Assembly (NCBI GenBank): GCA_020850475.1 | Contig: JADZEO010000134.1 | Span: 1-64,000 of the forward strand | Length of the DNA: 64,000 nt | Reading direction: 5' to 3' | Source: Bdellovibrionales bacterium | Lineage (GTDB): Bacteria > Bdellovibrionota > Bdellovibrionia > Bdellovibrionales > UBA1609 | In this document: one piece after another, positions 1 through 8,239 of the stretch | How positions within the stretch are numbered: position 1 is the first letter of the stretch | Layout of the letters: each line of letters begins with the position of its first letter | Notes under the pieces: model-generated | What the model was told of the DNA's origin: nothing | Seen by the model: only the letters and a program-made list of their open reading frames with translations | Database searches by the model: none | Made by a program: the position numbers and the translations under genes

Positions 1-5
1 AAACG

Positions 6-1322
6 CTACTTCCGCCCGTAACGGAGCAGCTCCGAAGGTTGAGCCGAGGTATTGATTCTGGCTGGCAAATAGGAGCTCAAAAAGGCCACAACTGCCGAAA
101 CCCCCACCACAAAGTAGATCAACTCGGGAGTCACCTTCACTGGAATTGATGAGTCATAGTAGATGTCCGGGAGCATATCGATCGGGTAGCGGTCGAGCAA
201 ATAACTAATGCCAATGCCAAGACCCAAACCACCCCCCATACCGCAGGCGCTCAGCAAAATCCCCACTCGAGTGAAGACTTGCCGGGTCCGACGAGGACTC
301 AAGCCCATGGCCATGAGGATCCCCAAATCACGCCGTTTCTGGGTGAGCAGCAAAACCAATACCGTCACGATCGAAAAACAAGTGATGAGAGCTGCCAGCG
401 CGAGAAAAATTGTCATCGCCATTTTTTCCATCTTGAGCGCAAAAAACAGGGCCTCGTTGCGCGAGACCCAGGTTTGAACGGCAAACCCGCGCTTGGTGTA
501 TTCGGTCGCCATCGCCGCATAGTCGTAGGGTTCCGGTAGTCGAACTTCCAGAGAAATCTCGCGACTGGCCGCCTCGCGAAACCGTCCTAGAGTGTGGCCG
601 GGATTGTAAAACACCATTTTCCCGTCAACATCAGCGACTCGCGAGGACAACAACGCCCGCACCGTCACTTTTTCATAGACCGGGGTCTCTCCCGCCGGCT
701 TAAGTAAACTCTCAGGAGGAATGATCAAAATCTGATCACCCTCGAAAATCCGCAAGGAGTGGGCCAAATCCACTCCCAAAATCACTTCGCCGGCCTCGAG
801 ATGCGCAAGCCGCTGGGCAAGATCACCTTCCGCCGAAGGGTCCGTCGGATCGTCCGTTGGCCCCTCTCCCTGACTGACAACAAAATCGTTGTAGTTACCG
901 TGGCGCTTTTTGCCGATCTTTTGAATGTCAGAAAATATTTTTTCCAGCGCTTCCGCATCCATGCCTTTGGCAACTGCACCACCAAAGGTCCCTTCGAGCG
1001 TTCGCAAAATCACATCCTGACTTTCGACGATCGAAGCCCGGGCTCCTGGTAATTGATTGAGCTCGCCTCGCAATACTCCAAGTTCATCAAGACTTCGGGG
1101 TTGCCCCCCTGGCGCTGGCGGTGGGAGTGCAATCACCAAGTGGGGCTCAACGGCTAACAATCTTTCGCGAATTGTCCCGTTAAATCCATTCATGACACTC
1201 AAAACGACCACCAGAGCCATAACGCCCAGACCAATACCCACAATGCAAATCCAGGCGATGGTTCGAATCAGTGCGCCGGCGCGCTTAGAAAAAAGATAGC
1301 GGCCAAAAAACTTTAAGGTCAT
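6..1322 (-). CDS. LolC/LolE-family lipoprotein-releasing ABC permease
   Basis: This is a 438-residue inner-membrane permease of the LolC/LolE (MacB/FtsX-like) family, which with the ATPase LolD extracts mature lipoproteins from the inner membrane and passes them to LolA. The N-terminus (RYLFSKRAGALIRTIAWICIVGIGLGVMAL) has the basic stretch and first membrane helix typical of LolC/E. A periplasmic domain of about 250 residues follows, then three C-terminal helices near residues 302-325, 355-378 and 402-425, the FtsX-type domain. LolC and LolE cannot be told apart here, and many bacteria use one protein for both roles. The stop is only 6 bp from the window edge, so a downstream LolD gene could lie outside it. 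The many lipobox proteins in this window would be its clients. Confidence 0.88.
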   Translation of the reverse strand: MTLKFFGRYLFSKRAGALIRTIAWICIVGIGLGVMALVVVLSVMNGFNGTIRERLLAVEPHLVIALPPPAPGGQPRSLDELGVLRGELNQLPGARASIVESQDVILRTLEGTFGGAVAKGMDAEALEKIFSDIQKIGKKRHGNYNDFVVSQGEGPTDDPTDPSAEGDLAQRLAHLEAGEVILGVDLAHSLRIFEGDQILIIPPESLLKPAGETPVYEKVTVRALLSSRVADVDGKMVFYNPGHTLGRFREAASREISLEVRLPEPYDYAAMATEYTKRGFAVQTWVSRNEALFFALKMEKMAMTIFLALAALITCFSIVTVLVLLLTQKRRDLGILMAMGLSPRRTRQVFTRVGILLSACGMGGGLGLGIGISYLLDRYPIDMLPDIYYDSSIPVKVTPELIYFVVGVSAVVAFLSSYLPARINTSAQPSELLRYGRK

Positions 1323-1480
1323 ACAAAATCATAATCATGGGTGGACGCCGAATTCAATCCCTGACTCATCCCCACCAAGTTCTCAAAACCCCTCAACCGA
1401 GTTCTCACTTCGATCGCAATCCCTCTCGAACCATGGGTTTGTGGGCACCTGGCAGCGAAAGCCGAGGTCGGTTGCGTGAG

Positions 1481-2020
1481 TCAGAATTTGGTGGAGAACC
1501 AGTGTTTGAGGCGGGCCCACCATGACTGTGGTGATTTTGGACTGTTTGGGCCATAGCGCCTGAGGAACTCCTCGGGCGCCAGGTGGTGAGCCACGGGGGC
1601 CTTATTAAAATTGGTAAGCAATATTTCGCGGTCCGTCTCGGTGAGGGCTAATACGTGACGCAAAACCTCGATGGCTTGCTTCACAGAAGCCACCTGGGGA
1701 TCTTCATCAAACCGCACCACTTCGGATCCTTCAACTCCCGATGGTTCATTTTCGTCTTCCAGCACGACCCCGGTTTTGATTCCCTCTAGGATATTCCACT
1801 CGACAATTTGCCCGCAAAAGCTCATCTGTTGCTTGATGATATTTTCTTTTTCATCTTTCCAAATGAAAAGATCCGCCTCTTTGGCACTGTGGAGCCAGCG
1901 GCTGGTGATGTTCTGACTCTCCGTCTTGATAATGTCGACAGCCACTTCCTCTAGACTTTCGCCGATATCGCGGGCGTTGAAATAAAAAATGGGCGAGTGG
2001 CCTTGCGACTCTCCGACCAT
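1481..2020 (-). CDS. Unknown protein, last gene of the mla-type operon
   Basis: This 179-residue protein is not recognised. It has no signal peptide or membrane segment and is mostly acidic in the middle (EDENEPSGVEGSEVVRFDED), with a basic, Trp-rich C-terminus (WWARLKHWFSTKF). Its start lies 2 bp after the MlaD stop, and GGAAGGAACC sits in front of the ATG, so it is probably co-translated with the lipid-transport genes. The N-terminal part (residues 1-80) has a mixed alpha/beta look. The context suggests a cytoplasmic accessory to the Mla-like transporter, but nothing in the sequence shows a function. It does not resemble MlaC (which would need a signal peptide) or a STAS-domain MlaB in any obvious way. 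Confidence 0.75.
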   Translation of the reverse strand: MVGESQGHSPIFYFNARDIGESLEEVAVDIIKTESQNITSRWLHSAKEADLFIWKDEKENIIKQQMSFCGQIVEWNILEGIKTGVVLEDENEPSGVEGSEVVRFDEDPQVASVKQAIEVLRHVLALTETDREILLTNFNKAPVAHHLAPEEFLRRYGPNSPKSPQSWWARLKHWFSTKF

Positions 2021-2022
2021 AT

Positions 2023-2985
2023 TTACTTGGTTCCTTCCGTCGCAGGATGTCTTTTGCCTTCTTCCTCTCTTACGTCCTGAACGTTACTTCGCAAGAGAAA
2101 GGACTTTTGCAAAGCCTTTAACAACACGACAGTTTCATCCAAAGCCTCAACAGCCCGGCGGCTGGTTTGGGGTAAATCGGGAGCCACGGCTTGAATGGCG
2201 GGAACCAACTTTTCAAATTCCTTGGAGAGAATGCCCAAGCTGGTAATCATTTGGCCCAACTGCTGGCCCATATGCGGAGCCTCTTTGGCCATTTCCGGCA
2301 GGATCACTTTCATTTCGCGAGCCAAATCGGTGAGACCGCTCGCCATCACTTCCATTCGCTCGTCTCTGTTGAGTGTCACCGTGAGCTTTGATACCTCAGT
2401 CGCCATTTTGTTCATGTTGATCACGAGAGGTTCAAGACGATCAAAAGTTGAGATCAGTGACTGCGTGCGCTTGGGATCAGCAAAGGCATGCGCAATCAGG
2501 CGCAAACTATCCACCATCCCGGTAAAGCTCGCCAAGAACTCATTCATTTTCTTGCCGGAAACCAGGTCCATCAAATCAACGCTCGGTCGGGAAGGGATCA
2601 CGTCGCCCTCTCTCACTCGCACCTCTTCAATTCCCACCGACAGGTCCAAGGCCTTTTCCCCAATGATAAAGGGCCTGACGACCTGGATCCGACTGTCCGT
2701 CCGGATACGGTCAGAAAACTTATCGAGGATTTTAAACTTGACCAAAACCTGATCTGAGCTCATCAATTCGACTTCGCTCACCTCACCTGCTCGCAGCCCC
2801 GAGATTTGTACGACCGTTCCCGGATGAATTCCCTCGGCGTTATCGAGAGAAGTTTCGTATCGCACCTTGGTGGAAAACCAACCTTTTTTGATGGCCACGC
2901 CCACGGTGGTGGCGATTGAACCTACCACGGCAGCTAACAGAAAGACTCCAGCGGCCCGCTCATAGCGGTTGAGTTTAATCATCAT
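2023..2985 (-). CDS. MlaD/MCE-domain lipid-binding protein
   Basis: This 320-residue protein is the periplasmic substrate-binding part of an Mla-like phospholipid transporter. One N-terminal membrane anchor (about residues 10-30, AAGVFLLAAVVGSIATTVGVAI) is followed by an MCE domain (about 38-120) with the usual G-x-V-v-x-I-S-G-L-R-A-G-E-V pattern (GTVVQISGLRAGEV). The C-terminal 180 residues are predicted helical, as in longer MCE proteins that build a tunnel across the periplasm. It overlaps the upstream ATPase gene by 4 bp (ATGA) and ends 2 bp before the next gene. MCE proteins form hexamers on the MlaE/F complex. At 320 residues it is longer than E. coli MlaD (183) and closer to the TtgD-like or chloroplast TGD2-like forms. 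Starting at the first or second ATG makes no functional difference. Confidence 0.88.
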   Translation of the reverse strand: MMIKLNRYERAAGVFLLAAVVGSIATTVGVAIKKGWFSTKVRYETSLDNAEGIHPGTVVQISGLRAGEVSEVELMSSDQVLVKFKILDKFSDRIRTDSRIQVVRPFIIGEKALDLSVGIEEVRVREGDVIPSRPSVDLMDLVSGKKMNEFLASFTGMVDSLRLIAHAFADPKRTQSLISTFDRLEPLVINMNKMATEVSKLTVTLNRDERMEVMASGLTDLAREMKVILPEMAKEAPHMGQQLGQMITSLGILSKEFEKLVPAIQAVAPDLPQTSRRAVEALDETVVLLKALQKSFLLRSNVQDVREEEGKRHPATEGTK

Positions 2986-3728
2986 GAACTTGCCTTCTTG
3001 TGGGTTACAATGAACGCACTGTGTACGCTCTCAATTTCTTCGATCTTTTGACTTTTTAATTCCAGAGTTTTGGTGGTTGCTTTGCGCGCAAAGCTCACAT
3101 CATCACTCGCAATCACCACCACCGCTAACTTTCCAGCTTCGCGCCACTCGTGGATGAGACGACCCAGGGTATCTTTGCGTGACTGCGACAACCCAATGGT
3201 CGGCTCGTCAAGAATGAGTACGCGGGGTTGCAGAACCAAGGCTCGCGCCACCACCGTGGCTTTTTTAATACTGCCGGACACCTGACTTGGCCGACTGTGC
3301 AAAAACTCAGTCAATTCAAATAAGGTCGCCAACTCCTCAATCCAAGTTTTGGCTTCATCCTCAGGCATCAGCTTATGGTATTGGAGAGGTAAAATGAGGT
3401 TTTCAAAGAGTGATTTGTTCGACAGAAGTCCGCCCAGCTCAAAGCTGTAACCGATCTGCAATCGATACGGCAAAAACTCCTCAAAAGTCATCGCCCGAGT
3501 ACTTTGACCGTTGATGAGGACATCGCCTCCTAGGGGTGTGGCCAGTACCGAAATCACTTTCAGAAGTGAAGATTTGCCACTCCCCGATCCGCCCTTAATC
3601 CAATAACTCGTCCCCTTTTTAAATTCATAATTGAGCCCAACAAACATGGGCTTTACTTTGGGGCCAAACGAATAGCCCATATCCTCGAGACTGATTGCTT
3701 CAATGGGTTGAGCCCCAGTCACAAGCAT
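2982..3728 (-). CDS. MlaF-like ABC ATPase with degenerate motifs
   Basis: This is the 248-residue ATPase subunit of the Mla-like importer/exporter, placed between the permease and MCE genes. Walker A is intact (GGSGSGKSS, about residue 46) and so is Walker B (VLILDEPT, about 173). The signature normally written LSGGQ reads VSGSI (SQVSGSIKKATVVARAL), and the switch-loop histidine, normally in a SHD/THD motif after the D-loop, is replaced: the strand ends VVVIASDD. Family knowledge says the H-loop His is needed for efficient hydrolysis in most ABC ATPases, so this subunit may be slow, regulated or act in an asymmetric dimer. The start overlaps the last base of the permease stop codon (TAATG). 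Function is inferred mainly from its operon neighbours. Confidence 0.85.
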   Translation of the reverse strand: MLVTGAQPIEAISLEDMGYSFGPKVKPMFVGLNYEFKKGTSYWIKGGSGSGKSSLLKVISVLATPLGGDVLINGQSTRAMTFEEFLPYRLQIGYSFELGGLLSNKSLFENLILPLQYHKLMPEDEAKTWIEELATLFELTEFLHSRPSQVSGSIKKATVVARALVLQPRVLILDEPTIGLSQSRKDTLGRLIHEWREAGKLAVVVIASDDVSFARKATTKTLELKSQKIEEIESVHSAFIVTHKKASS

Positions 3729-4564
3729 TACAGGACCCCCAACTTGATGAGCTGATTGAGATAAAAGAGGGTGGTGACTCCAAGATTAAAGACAGTGACG
3801 TAAATAATGCTGTTCATGACCGCTTTGGTGGTGACCTGTGGGACTTCTTCTGGCCCGCCCCGCACCAGCAAACCCTGGTAAGAGCACACCACAAAGATAA
3901 TCGCACCACTAAAGGTGTTCTTGGCCAAGAACAGGAGCACGTCCTCTGCCGCAAACGCCTGCGCTAAACTTTCTGAGTAAAAAGTAAACGGCATATCGTG
4001 GATGAGCGAGGTCACCAAAAAGCCACCCAAGAGCGCCACCAAAATAAAATAAAAGGCCAAGCCGAGAACACTCAAAATTCCACCCAACAACCGAGGAAAC
4101 ACGATGTAGCTCAGCGGATTAATTCCCATTGACTCCAAGGCCTCGGTCTCGCGATTGACTTTCATGTTTCCGAGTTCACTGGCCACCGCGGTACCACTTC
4201 GAGCGATCACCACCAGGGCCGTCAAGAGCGGTGAGATTTCACGCACAATAATTACGACCAGCAAGTTGCCGATCATCCCCGCTCCGCCTAACAGGCTCAG
4301 CTGCATGTTAGATTGCATGATCACAATCGAGCCTGACGCCAGAGCGAGCACCGAAATCAACGGAAGCGCCTGCACACCGGTAAAATAAATTTGCGCCGAG
4401 ATCACGCTAATGACCGAGCGAAACCCTTGGGCTTGATCAAATACCGCCGCTCGCACCGATAAATAGATCATCGAGAAAACGCGAATCGTATAGCTAACAA
4501 TTGACAGCCCCCGAAGGCCGAAGGCATCAACTTGCGCGATGACAAAGGATCCTATTTTTGCCAT
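3728..4564 (-). CDS. MlaE-family lipid ABC transporter permease
   Basis: This is a 278-residue inner-membrane permease of the MlaE/TGD1 family and the first gene of the mla-type operon. The conserved core EISPLLTALVVIARSGTAVASELGNMKVNRETEALESMGINP matches the MlaE signature (P-x-L-T-A-L-x-x-A-G-R-x-G-x-A-x-A-A-E-L-G-x-M-x-x-x-E-Q-I-D-A-L), with the usual Q/D positions here T and E. About five hydrophobic segments are visible. No MlaA, MlaB or MlaC gene is in the cluster, so the outer-membrane end of the pathway must be encoded elsewhere or differ. The start ATG is preceded by GGAGAATAGG, a reasonable binding site. Confidence 0.9.
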   Translation of the reverse strand: MAKIGSFVIAQVDAFGLRGLSIVSYTIRVFSMIYLSVRAAVFDQAQGFRSVISVISAQIYFTGVQALPLISVLALASGSIVIMQSNMQLSLLGGAGMIGNLLVVIIVREISPLLTALVVIARSGTAVASELGNMKVNRETEALESMGINPLSYIVFPRLLGGILSVLGLAFYFILVALLGGFLVTSLIHDMPFTFYSESLAQAFAAEDVLLFLAKNTFSGAIIFVVCSYQGLLVRGGPEEVPQVTTKAVMNSIIYVTVFNLGVTTLFYLNQLIKLGVL

Positions 4565-4642
4565 GAAAACCTATTCTCCCGACATAGAATAAAATCGGAA
4601 AAATCAGCTCTTAGCTTGATTGGGAAAGAGGCGATCCAGACC

Positions 4643-5209
4643 TCAATACGCCCACAACGAATAGAACAGACTTTTGATGACCTCGACCACCAATTCCCCT
4701 CGACTATGATGGTAAGAGCCCTGGACAATTCCGCGGGGATAAATCACAAAATCATGCGGGAACACGGACGAGAAAATGCGGTGCGAGCGGTACATGTGCA
4801 GACGCGAGGTGACCAGGATCAAATCGCGACAGTGCAAGGCCTCGACCAAGGGCAGGGTTTGCTGGGCGTTTCCATAGGTGGTCTTTGACCTCTTTTCGAG
4901 AATCACATCGCGCTCATCGAGGGTTCCGTAGAACACCCACTGTGGGAATATTTCCCTTAGCGTGGCCTGAGGATAGACCCCAGAGATGATCAACTTCTTG
5001 ATATTTTTTTGCGCCAAAAGATCAAATCCCTCGCGGACTCGACCCGCGCCACCGGTGAGAACGACGGCGCAATCGGCCCGGTGATCTTCTTCCCAGGCCG
5101 TGGCAGTCGAAGCCTCGACCCGCTTGAGCTCGCGATAAAACAACCAGGAACCGAGGCTGGCTACCAAAAGAGAAATGATAAGTGACCAGGACTTAAGGCT
5201 GATCGACAT
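4643..5209 (-). CDS. YdcF/ElyC-like DUF218 membrane-anchored protein
   Basis: This 188-residue protein of the DUF218 (YdcF/SanA/ElyC) superfamily carries an N-terminal membrane anchor at about residues 9-25. The domain begins ADCAVVLTGGAGRVREGFDLL, where the hydrophobic strand plus GG...R is the DUF218 landmark. It continues with KKLIISGV and the conserved TYGNA motif (KTTYGNAQQTLPLV), then a second strand LILVTSRLHMYRS. Relatives have been linked to vancomycin barrier function and to undecaprenyl-phosphate or peptidoglycan homeostasis, but the biochemical reaction is unresolved for most. It lies 5 bp upstream of the next gene reading, the RidA gene (minus strand), and may share its transcript. 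The exact physiological role is unknown. Confidence 0.8.
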   Translation of the reverse strand: MSISLKSWSLIISLLVASLGSWLFYRELKRVEASTATAWEEDHRADCAVVLTGGAGRVREGFDLLAQKNIKKLIISGVYPQATLREIFPQWVFYGTLDERDVILEKRSKTTYGNAQQTLPLVEALHCRDLILVTSRLHMYRSHRIFSSVFPHDFVIYPRGIVQGSYHHSRGELVVEVIKSLFYSLWAY

Positions 5210-5214
5210 AGAGA

Positions 5215-5595
5215 CTAGCGTCGCGCTAGGACCTCAATTTCGACATTCACTCCCTTGGGCAGTGCTGCCACAGCAATGGTGGAGCGCGCCGGGGGGTGGG
5301 ATCGAAAATAAGTTCCATACACTTCGTTCACTTTGGCAAAATCATTCATGTCGGTAAGAAAGATCGTGGTTTTAACGACATTGGCAAATGTCATGTCGGC
5401 CGCGGCTAAGACGCCCTCGATATTTTTCATGACGATTTGCGCTTGCTTTTGAATGTCACCCGTAAAAACCGCATTGGTCGCAGGATCAATGGCGATTTGA
5501 CCGGAGCAATACAAAGTCCCATCATACTCGACCGCCTGAGAATAGGGGCCGACCGGAGCTGGCGCACTTTTGGTTTCGATAATATTTTTTTTCAT
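5215..5595 (-). CDS. ridA: RidA/YjgF-family enamine/imine deaminase
   Basis: This 126-residue RidA protein hydrolyses reactive 2-aminoacrylate and related enamine/imine intermediates to ketoacids, protecting PLP enzymes. Recognised features are APAPVGPYSQAV at the N-terminus, LYCSGQIAIDP, the VVKTTIFLTDMNDFAKVNEVY stretch, and the active-site arginine in PPARSTIAV, followed by VEIEVLAR. Length is typical (E. coli RidA has 128 residues). The track starts upstream at a codon lying before the ribosome binding site; GAGGAGAA lies just upstream of two consecutive ATGs, and the second (MKKNIIETK) gives the better spacing, so I use it; the first would add one Met. Trimeric cytosolic enzyme by family. 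Confidence 0.93.
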   Translation of the reverse strand: MKKNIIETKSAPAPVGPYSQAVEYDGTLYCSGQIAIDPATNAVFTGDIQKQAQIVMKNIEGVLAAADMTFANVVKTTIFLTDMNDFAKVNEVYGTYFRSHPPARSTIAVAALPKGVNVEIEVLARR

Positions 5596-5625
5596 CATTT
5601 TTCTCCTCAATGCCATTCAATTGGA

Positions 5626-6144
5626 TCAAAAATAAAATGCCATCCCCGCCCTGATAGGATGATCGCCGAGAGTGCGAAATCGCACTTCACTCGAAATCGA
5701 AGTCACTCCCACTCCTGACTCAAACATAAAGGCCAGACTGTCGAGGCCGTACAAAAAGAACTCGGCGCCAAAGAATCCGCTTAACTCAAAGCCGGATTCG
5801 TTCTTACCGGCGGTTTCAACACTGAGAATGCCAGCCCCCGCCCCCATATAAAAATTGAGGTTGGCTTCGGTGAAAATCACTCGATGAACACGCGCCATAA
5901 AACCAAAGCGTGAATTGTCCTTGCGAGTGTCGACTCCCAACGAGGCGGAAAGCCCCAAGGACGCATTGGGATAATAACGGACGGCTAAACTTGGAAGGCT
6001 CTCGGCGAACTGGTCGGTGTACCCAACTCCTAAGCGATTAGAAAGTTCTTTGGCATTTGCCGTAAGCCCCGAGCCAAGCGCCACGGCTGACAAAAGCACC
6101 AGCAAAATCAGGAGTCCGCGCCCCAGGCTGTTCTTAGGATCCAT
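5626..6144 (-). CDS. Small outer-membrane beta-barrel protein
   Basis: This 172-residue secreted protein is probably an eight-stranded outer-membrane barrel. It has an N-terminal signal sequence (LLILLVLLSAVALGSGLTANA, cleavage near residue 31), alternating hydrophobic/polar strands rich in Gly, Tyr and Phe (RLGVGYTDQF, LGLSASLGVDT, FYMGAGAGILSV, ELSGFFGAEFFL), and a C-terminal strand ending in Phe (RAGMAFYF), the usual BAM recognition end. GGAGGTGCATCA precedes the ATG. No specific family is recognised. It lies upstream of ridA and ydcF on the same strand, with a 30-bp gap to ridA, so co-transcription is possible. Confidence 0.75.
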   Translation of the reverse strand: MDPKNSLGRGLLILLVLLSAVALGSGLTANAKELSNRLGVGYTDQFAESLPSLAVRYYPNASLGLSASLGVDTRKDNSRFGFMARVHRVIFTEANLNFYMGAGAGILSVETAGKNESGFELSGFFGAEFFLYGLDSLAFMFESGVGVTSISSEVRFRTLGDHPIRAGMAFYF

Positions 6145-6256
6145 TGATGCACCTCCATGTGCCTCTATTACAGTGCCTAAGTATCGGGGATTTCAAGCAA
6201 TTTATTGCTTGCCACCGCTGGTCAGGCGAGATATTTATCCAGGTTATTGCGTTTAA

Positions 6257-6332
6257 GGGCCCGTAGCTCAGCTGGGAGAGCGCCACAATGGCATTGTGGA
6301 GGTCGTCGGTTCGATCCCGATCGGGTCCACCA
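6257..6332 (+). tRNA. tRNA-Ala (anticodon GGC)
   Basis: The sequence folds as a 76-nt cloverleaf: acceptor GGGCCCG pairs with CGGGTCC (one G-U), the D arm is GCTC/GAGC, the anticodon stem is CCACA/TGTGG with loop ATGGCAT (anticodon GGC, Ala), and the T arm is GTCGG-TTCGATC-CCGAT. Discriminator A and an encoded CCA end are present. It reads GCC/GCU alanine codons. It stands alone with no other tRNA nearby and lies on the opposite strand to both neighbours. No att-like duplication of its 3' end was noticed in the window. Confidence 0.97.
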
Positions 6333-6406
6333 AAATCATTGAAGCCAAAGTCCTCAAGATAAAAACCACAGTTAGATTTGACCTCGAAGGACCGGCAAAG
6401 CCGTGA

Positions 6407-7459
6407 TTATCGCTTCAACTGAACGCGGATTTCAGAGAGCTTTCCATCCGTAGTGAAGGAGGAGCTCGCGGCACCAATCGCCCAAACCTCTGAGCTCGAA
6501 CGCTTTTCAATAATCAATTTATCGACTCGCCCACCAAGTGTTGCCTGACACTCTAATAGGACATCCTCAGTGCCGGTTTCATGTGCAAACCAGAGAACAG
6601 GCGCAAGGATTGAGGTGTGCTCGATCTGCTGTTGGCATAGCCGATCGCCGCTAGCTGACACCACTGAAAGACGTGAATCCACTCGCCCCCCAGTAGCCCC
6701 CGCAAGCGCGGCCAGGGAATACGCACTCCAATAGGTTTCAATGGTCGTCGCCGAAACCCGGGTCTCCTGAAAGGCACCGTTAAAGGCGACCTCTTGCCCG
6801 ATGCCGGCCGCATTTAAGAATGAACCTGCTGCGGCCAGGAGGATATGAGTATAATGCTCTCCCGTGAGCCTATCGGCTTCGACATTGCCGACTAATGCTG
6901 GTTCTTTAATTTCATAGGTATAGGGAGCAACACTCACGATTTCTTTGTCATGAAGGATCGGCAGAAGCTTTCCGGGAATTCCGCGCCAGGAATAACTTAA
7001 GAATCCATGGTACTTTCTCAAATACCTTCTCTTGGTTCTCACTTCTATTGTTCTAAACAGATCTTCCACTTCGGCTCGATAGGCCAATTCGTCGACCGCG
7101 GATTTTTGAAACCACTGCCTCATAGTCAGTTCGTATTTTCTTCGAAGCTGCAGGAGTTGGGTTACTTTTTGGTCATGGCTCAGATTTTTATCATGGTGAA
7201 TCGCCTGAGCGGTGCTCTCAAATTTTAGCAGCTCGGCCTTTAAGCGCGGGAGCGACTCGGCAGTCCTGGTAAGCTTTACTTGATAAGGAGAAGCAATTTT
7301 GAGAATGGCCTGAGAAATCGGGTCTGGAGACTGGGCCCACACGGACTGACTGAAACCCAACGCCAGTAATGTCAACCACGCCAATCGAATCACTGGTTTT
7401 CTCAATACTTGATTCACCATTACCCCCACCAAGCTGCTCAGACTCATCAGCGAGTCCAT
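6407..7459 (-). CDS. Secreted protein of unknown function
   Basis: This 350-residue protein is not recognised. A signal peptide is visible (VLRKPVIRLAWLTLLALGFSQSVWA, cleavage after AQ-S). The first half (about 45-160) is helical and rich in charged residues (SHDQKVTQLLQLRRKYELTMRQWF), and the second half looks beta-rich with short hydrophobic strands. A basic stretch RTKRRYLRKYHGFLSYSWRGIPG sits in between. The start is uncertain: the first ATG lacks a clear binding site, while an internal ATG (MVNQVLRKP, minus-strand start at 7420) lies behind GGTGGGGG and gives a tidier signal peptide. It ends 75 bp past the tRNA gene on the opposite strand. Likely periplasmic. Confidence 0.65.
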   Translation of the reverse strand: MDSLMSLSSLVGVMVNQVLRKPVIRLAWLTLLALGFSQSVWAQSPDPISQAILKIASPYQVKLTRTAESLPRLKAELLKFESTAQAIHHDKNLSHDQKVTQLLQLRRKYELTMRQWFQKSAVDELAYRAEVEDLFRTIEVRTKRRYLRKYHGFLSYSWRGIPGKLLPILHDKEIVSVAPYTYEIKEPALVGNVEADRLTGEHYTHILLAAAGSFLNAAGIGQEVAFNGAFQETRVSATTIETYWSAYSLAALAGATGGRVDSRLSVVSASGDRLCQQQIEHTSILAPVLWFAHETGTEDVLLECQATLGGRVDKLIIEKRSSSEVWAIGAASSSFTTDGKLSEIRVQLKR

Positions 7460-7544
7460 GAAAGGTGATATACCTAATGGGGACGGTTTTTACCACCAGC
7501 AAATAAAAAAATCAGAGGGTGGTATAAATAAACGCAATATGGCC

Positions 7545-7649
7545 TCAAAGCTTAATTTCTCGAACATTCACCGGTGGGTTTTCGCGTGGCTTCGGTTTAG
7601 CTAGTTTCAGCACCGAGTTTAAAAATCTGATGTAGTCTTGGTAGCTCAT
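7545..7649 (-). CDS. Possible 34-residue ORF coupled to nucleotidyltransferase gene
   Basis: This is a short ORF not in the track. Its ATG overlaps the TGA of the nucleotidyltransferase gene (ATGA arrangement), which is how truly coupled genes look. The 34-residue product (MSYQDYIRFLNSVLKLAKPK...) begins with an amphipathic helix and ends in a Pro/charged tail. It may be a small partner protein, a truncated remnant of a larger second gene, or chance. No family can be assigned to so short a peptide. Confidence 0.3.
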   Translation of the reverse strand: MSYQDYIRFLNSVLKLAKPKPRENPPVNVREIKL

Positions 7650-8158
7650 TTTCGCTTTCGAAGATTAGAAATAAATTCCCATTCATCAAATAAATCAGCA
7701 TATTTTTTGATTAAATCAAAATCAAGTTTTGTGACAGTTTTGAGCAAAGCTTGAACATCAGCCTTATCTTGAAATTCTCGGTCCGGGTTGTTCTTGTAGG
7801 CCTGGATCTTAAGGCCAATAAGATCCTCTGCCGAAACGACAGGAATTGGGAAATCATTTATTAGCCTTGCTCTCCTGAGCATGTCCAAAGTGGAATCACG
7901 ATTTGCTAGGAGAATGTCCAGTTGCCCCAGCCCTGAAAAATGCAAGACCTCTGAGTTTTCAAAGGCCAGCACGAACCCAGCATCGATGAGCGCCTTTCTT
8001 GCTATCCCTCTTTTCCCGCCATCAACCAAAAGGTCGATATCCTGGGTCGCTCTTATCACTCCGTGCGCAGCCAGGGCAAAGCCACCAATCAGGGCGAACC
8101 TCACGCCCTCCTTCTCTAAAGATCCCTTGGCTACGCTCAGGATATCCTGAATTTCCAT
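7646..8158 (-). CDS. Nucleotidyltransferase-fold protein (AbiEii/DUF6036-like)
   Basis: This 170-residue protein has a minimal nucleotidyltransferase fold. FALIGGFALAAHGVIRATQDIDLLVDG carries the G-G motif followed by D-x-D (residues about 23-47), the family hallmark that binds nucleotide and metal. SAEDLIGLKIQAYKNNP and DKADVQALL in the C-terminal half are also typical of AbiEii/DUF6036-like proteins. Such proteins occur as toxins of type IV toxin-antitoxin or abortive-infection pairs, or as orphan nucleotidyltransferases. No HTH partner is next to it here; only a possible 34-residue ORF overlaps its end. GAG-containing sequence upstream of the ATG is a modest binding site. Confidence 0.75.
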   Translation of the reverse strand: MEIQDILSVAKGSLEKEGVRFALIGGFALAAHGVIRATQDIDLLVDGGKRGIARKALIDAGFVLAFENSEVLHFSGLGQLDILLANRDSTLDMLRRARLINDFPIPVVSAEDLIGLKIQAYKNNPDREFQDKADVQALLKTVTKLDFDLIKKYADLFDEWEFISNLRKRK

Positions 8159-8239
8159 GACTCAATTTTACTCGAAAACCAACGGGCGAGCTAGAACAAA
8201 GTGTTTGCTCACACCCTTGATTCAAACAGATAGCGGATA

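Noticed and set aside
6257-6332. tRNA gene as an integration site
   Set aside because: No integrase gene and no repeat of the tRNA 3' end seen in the window.
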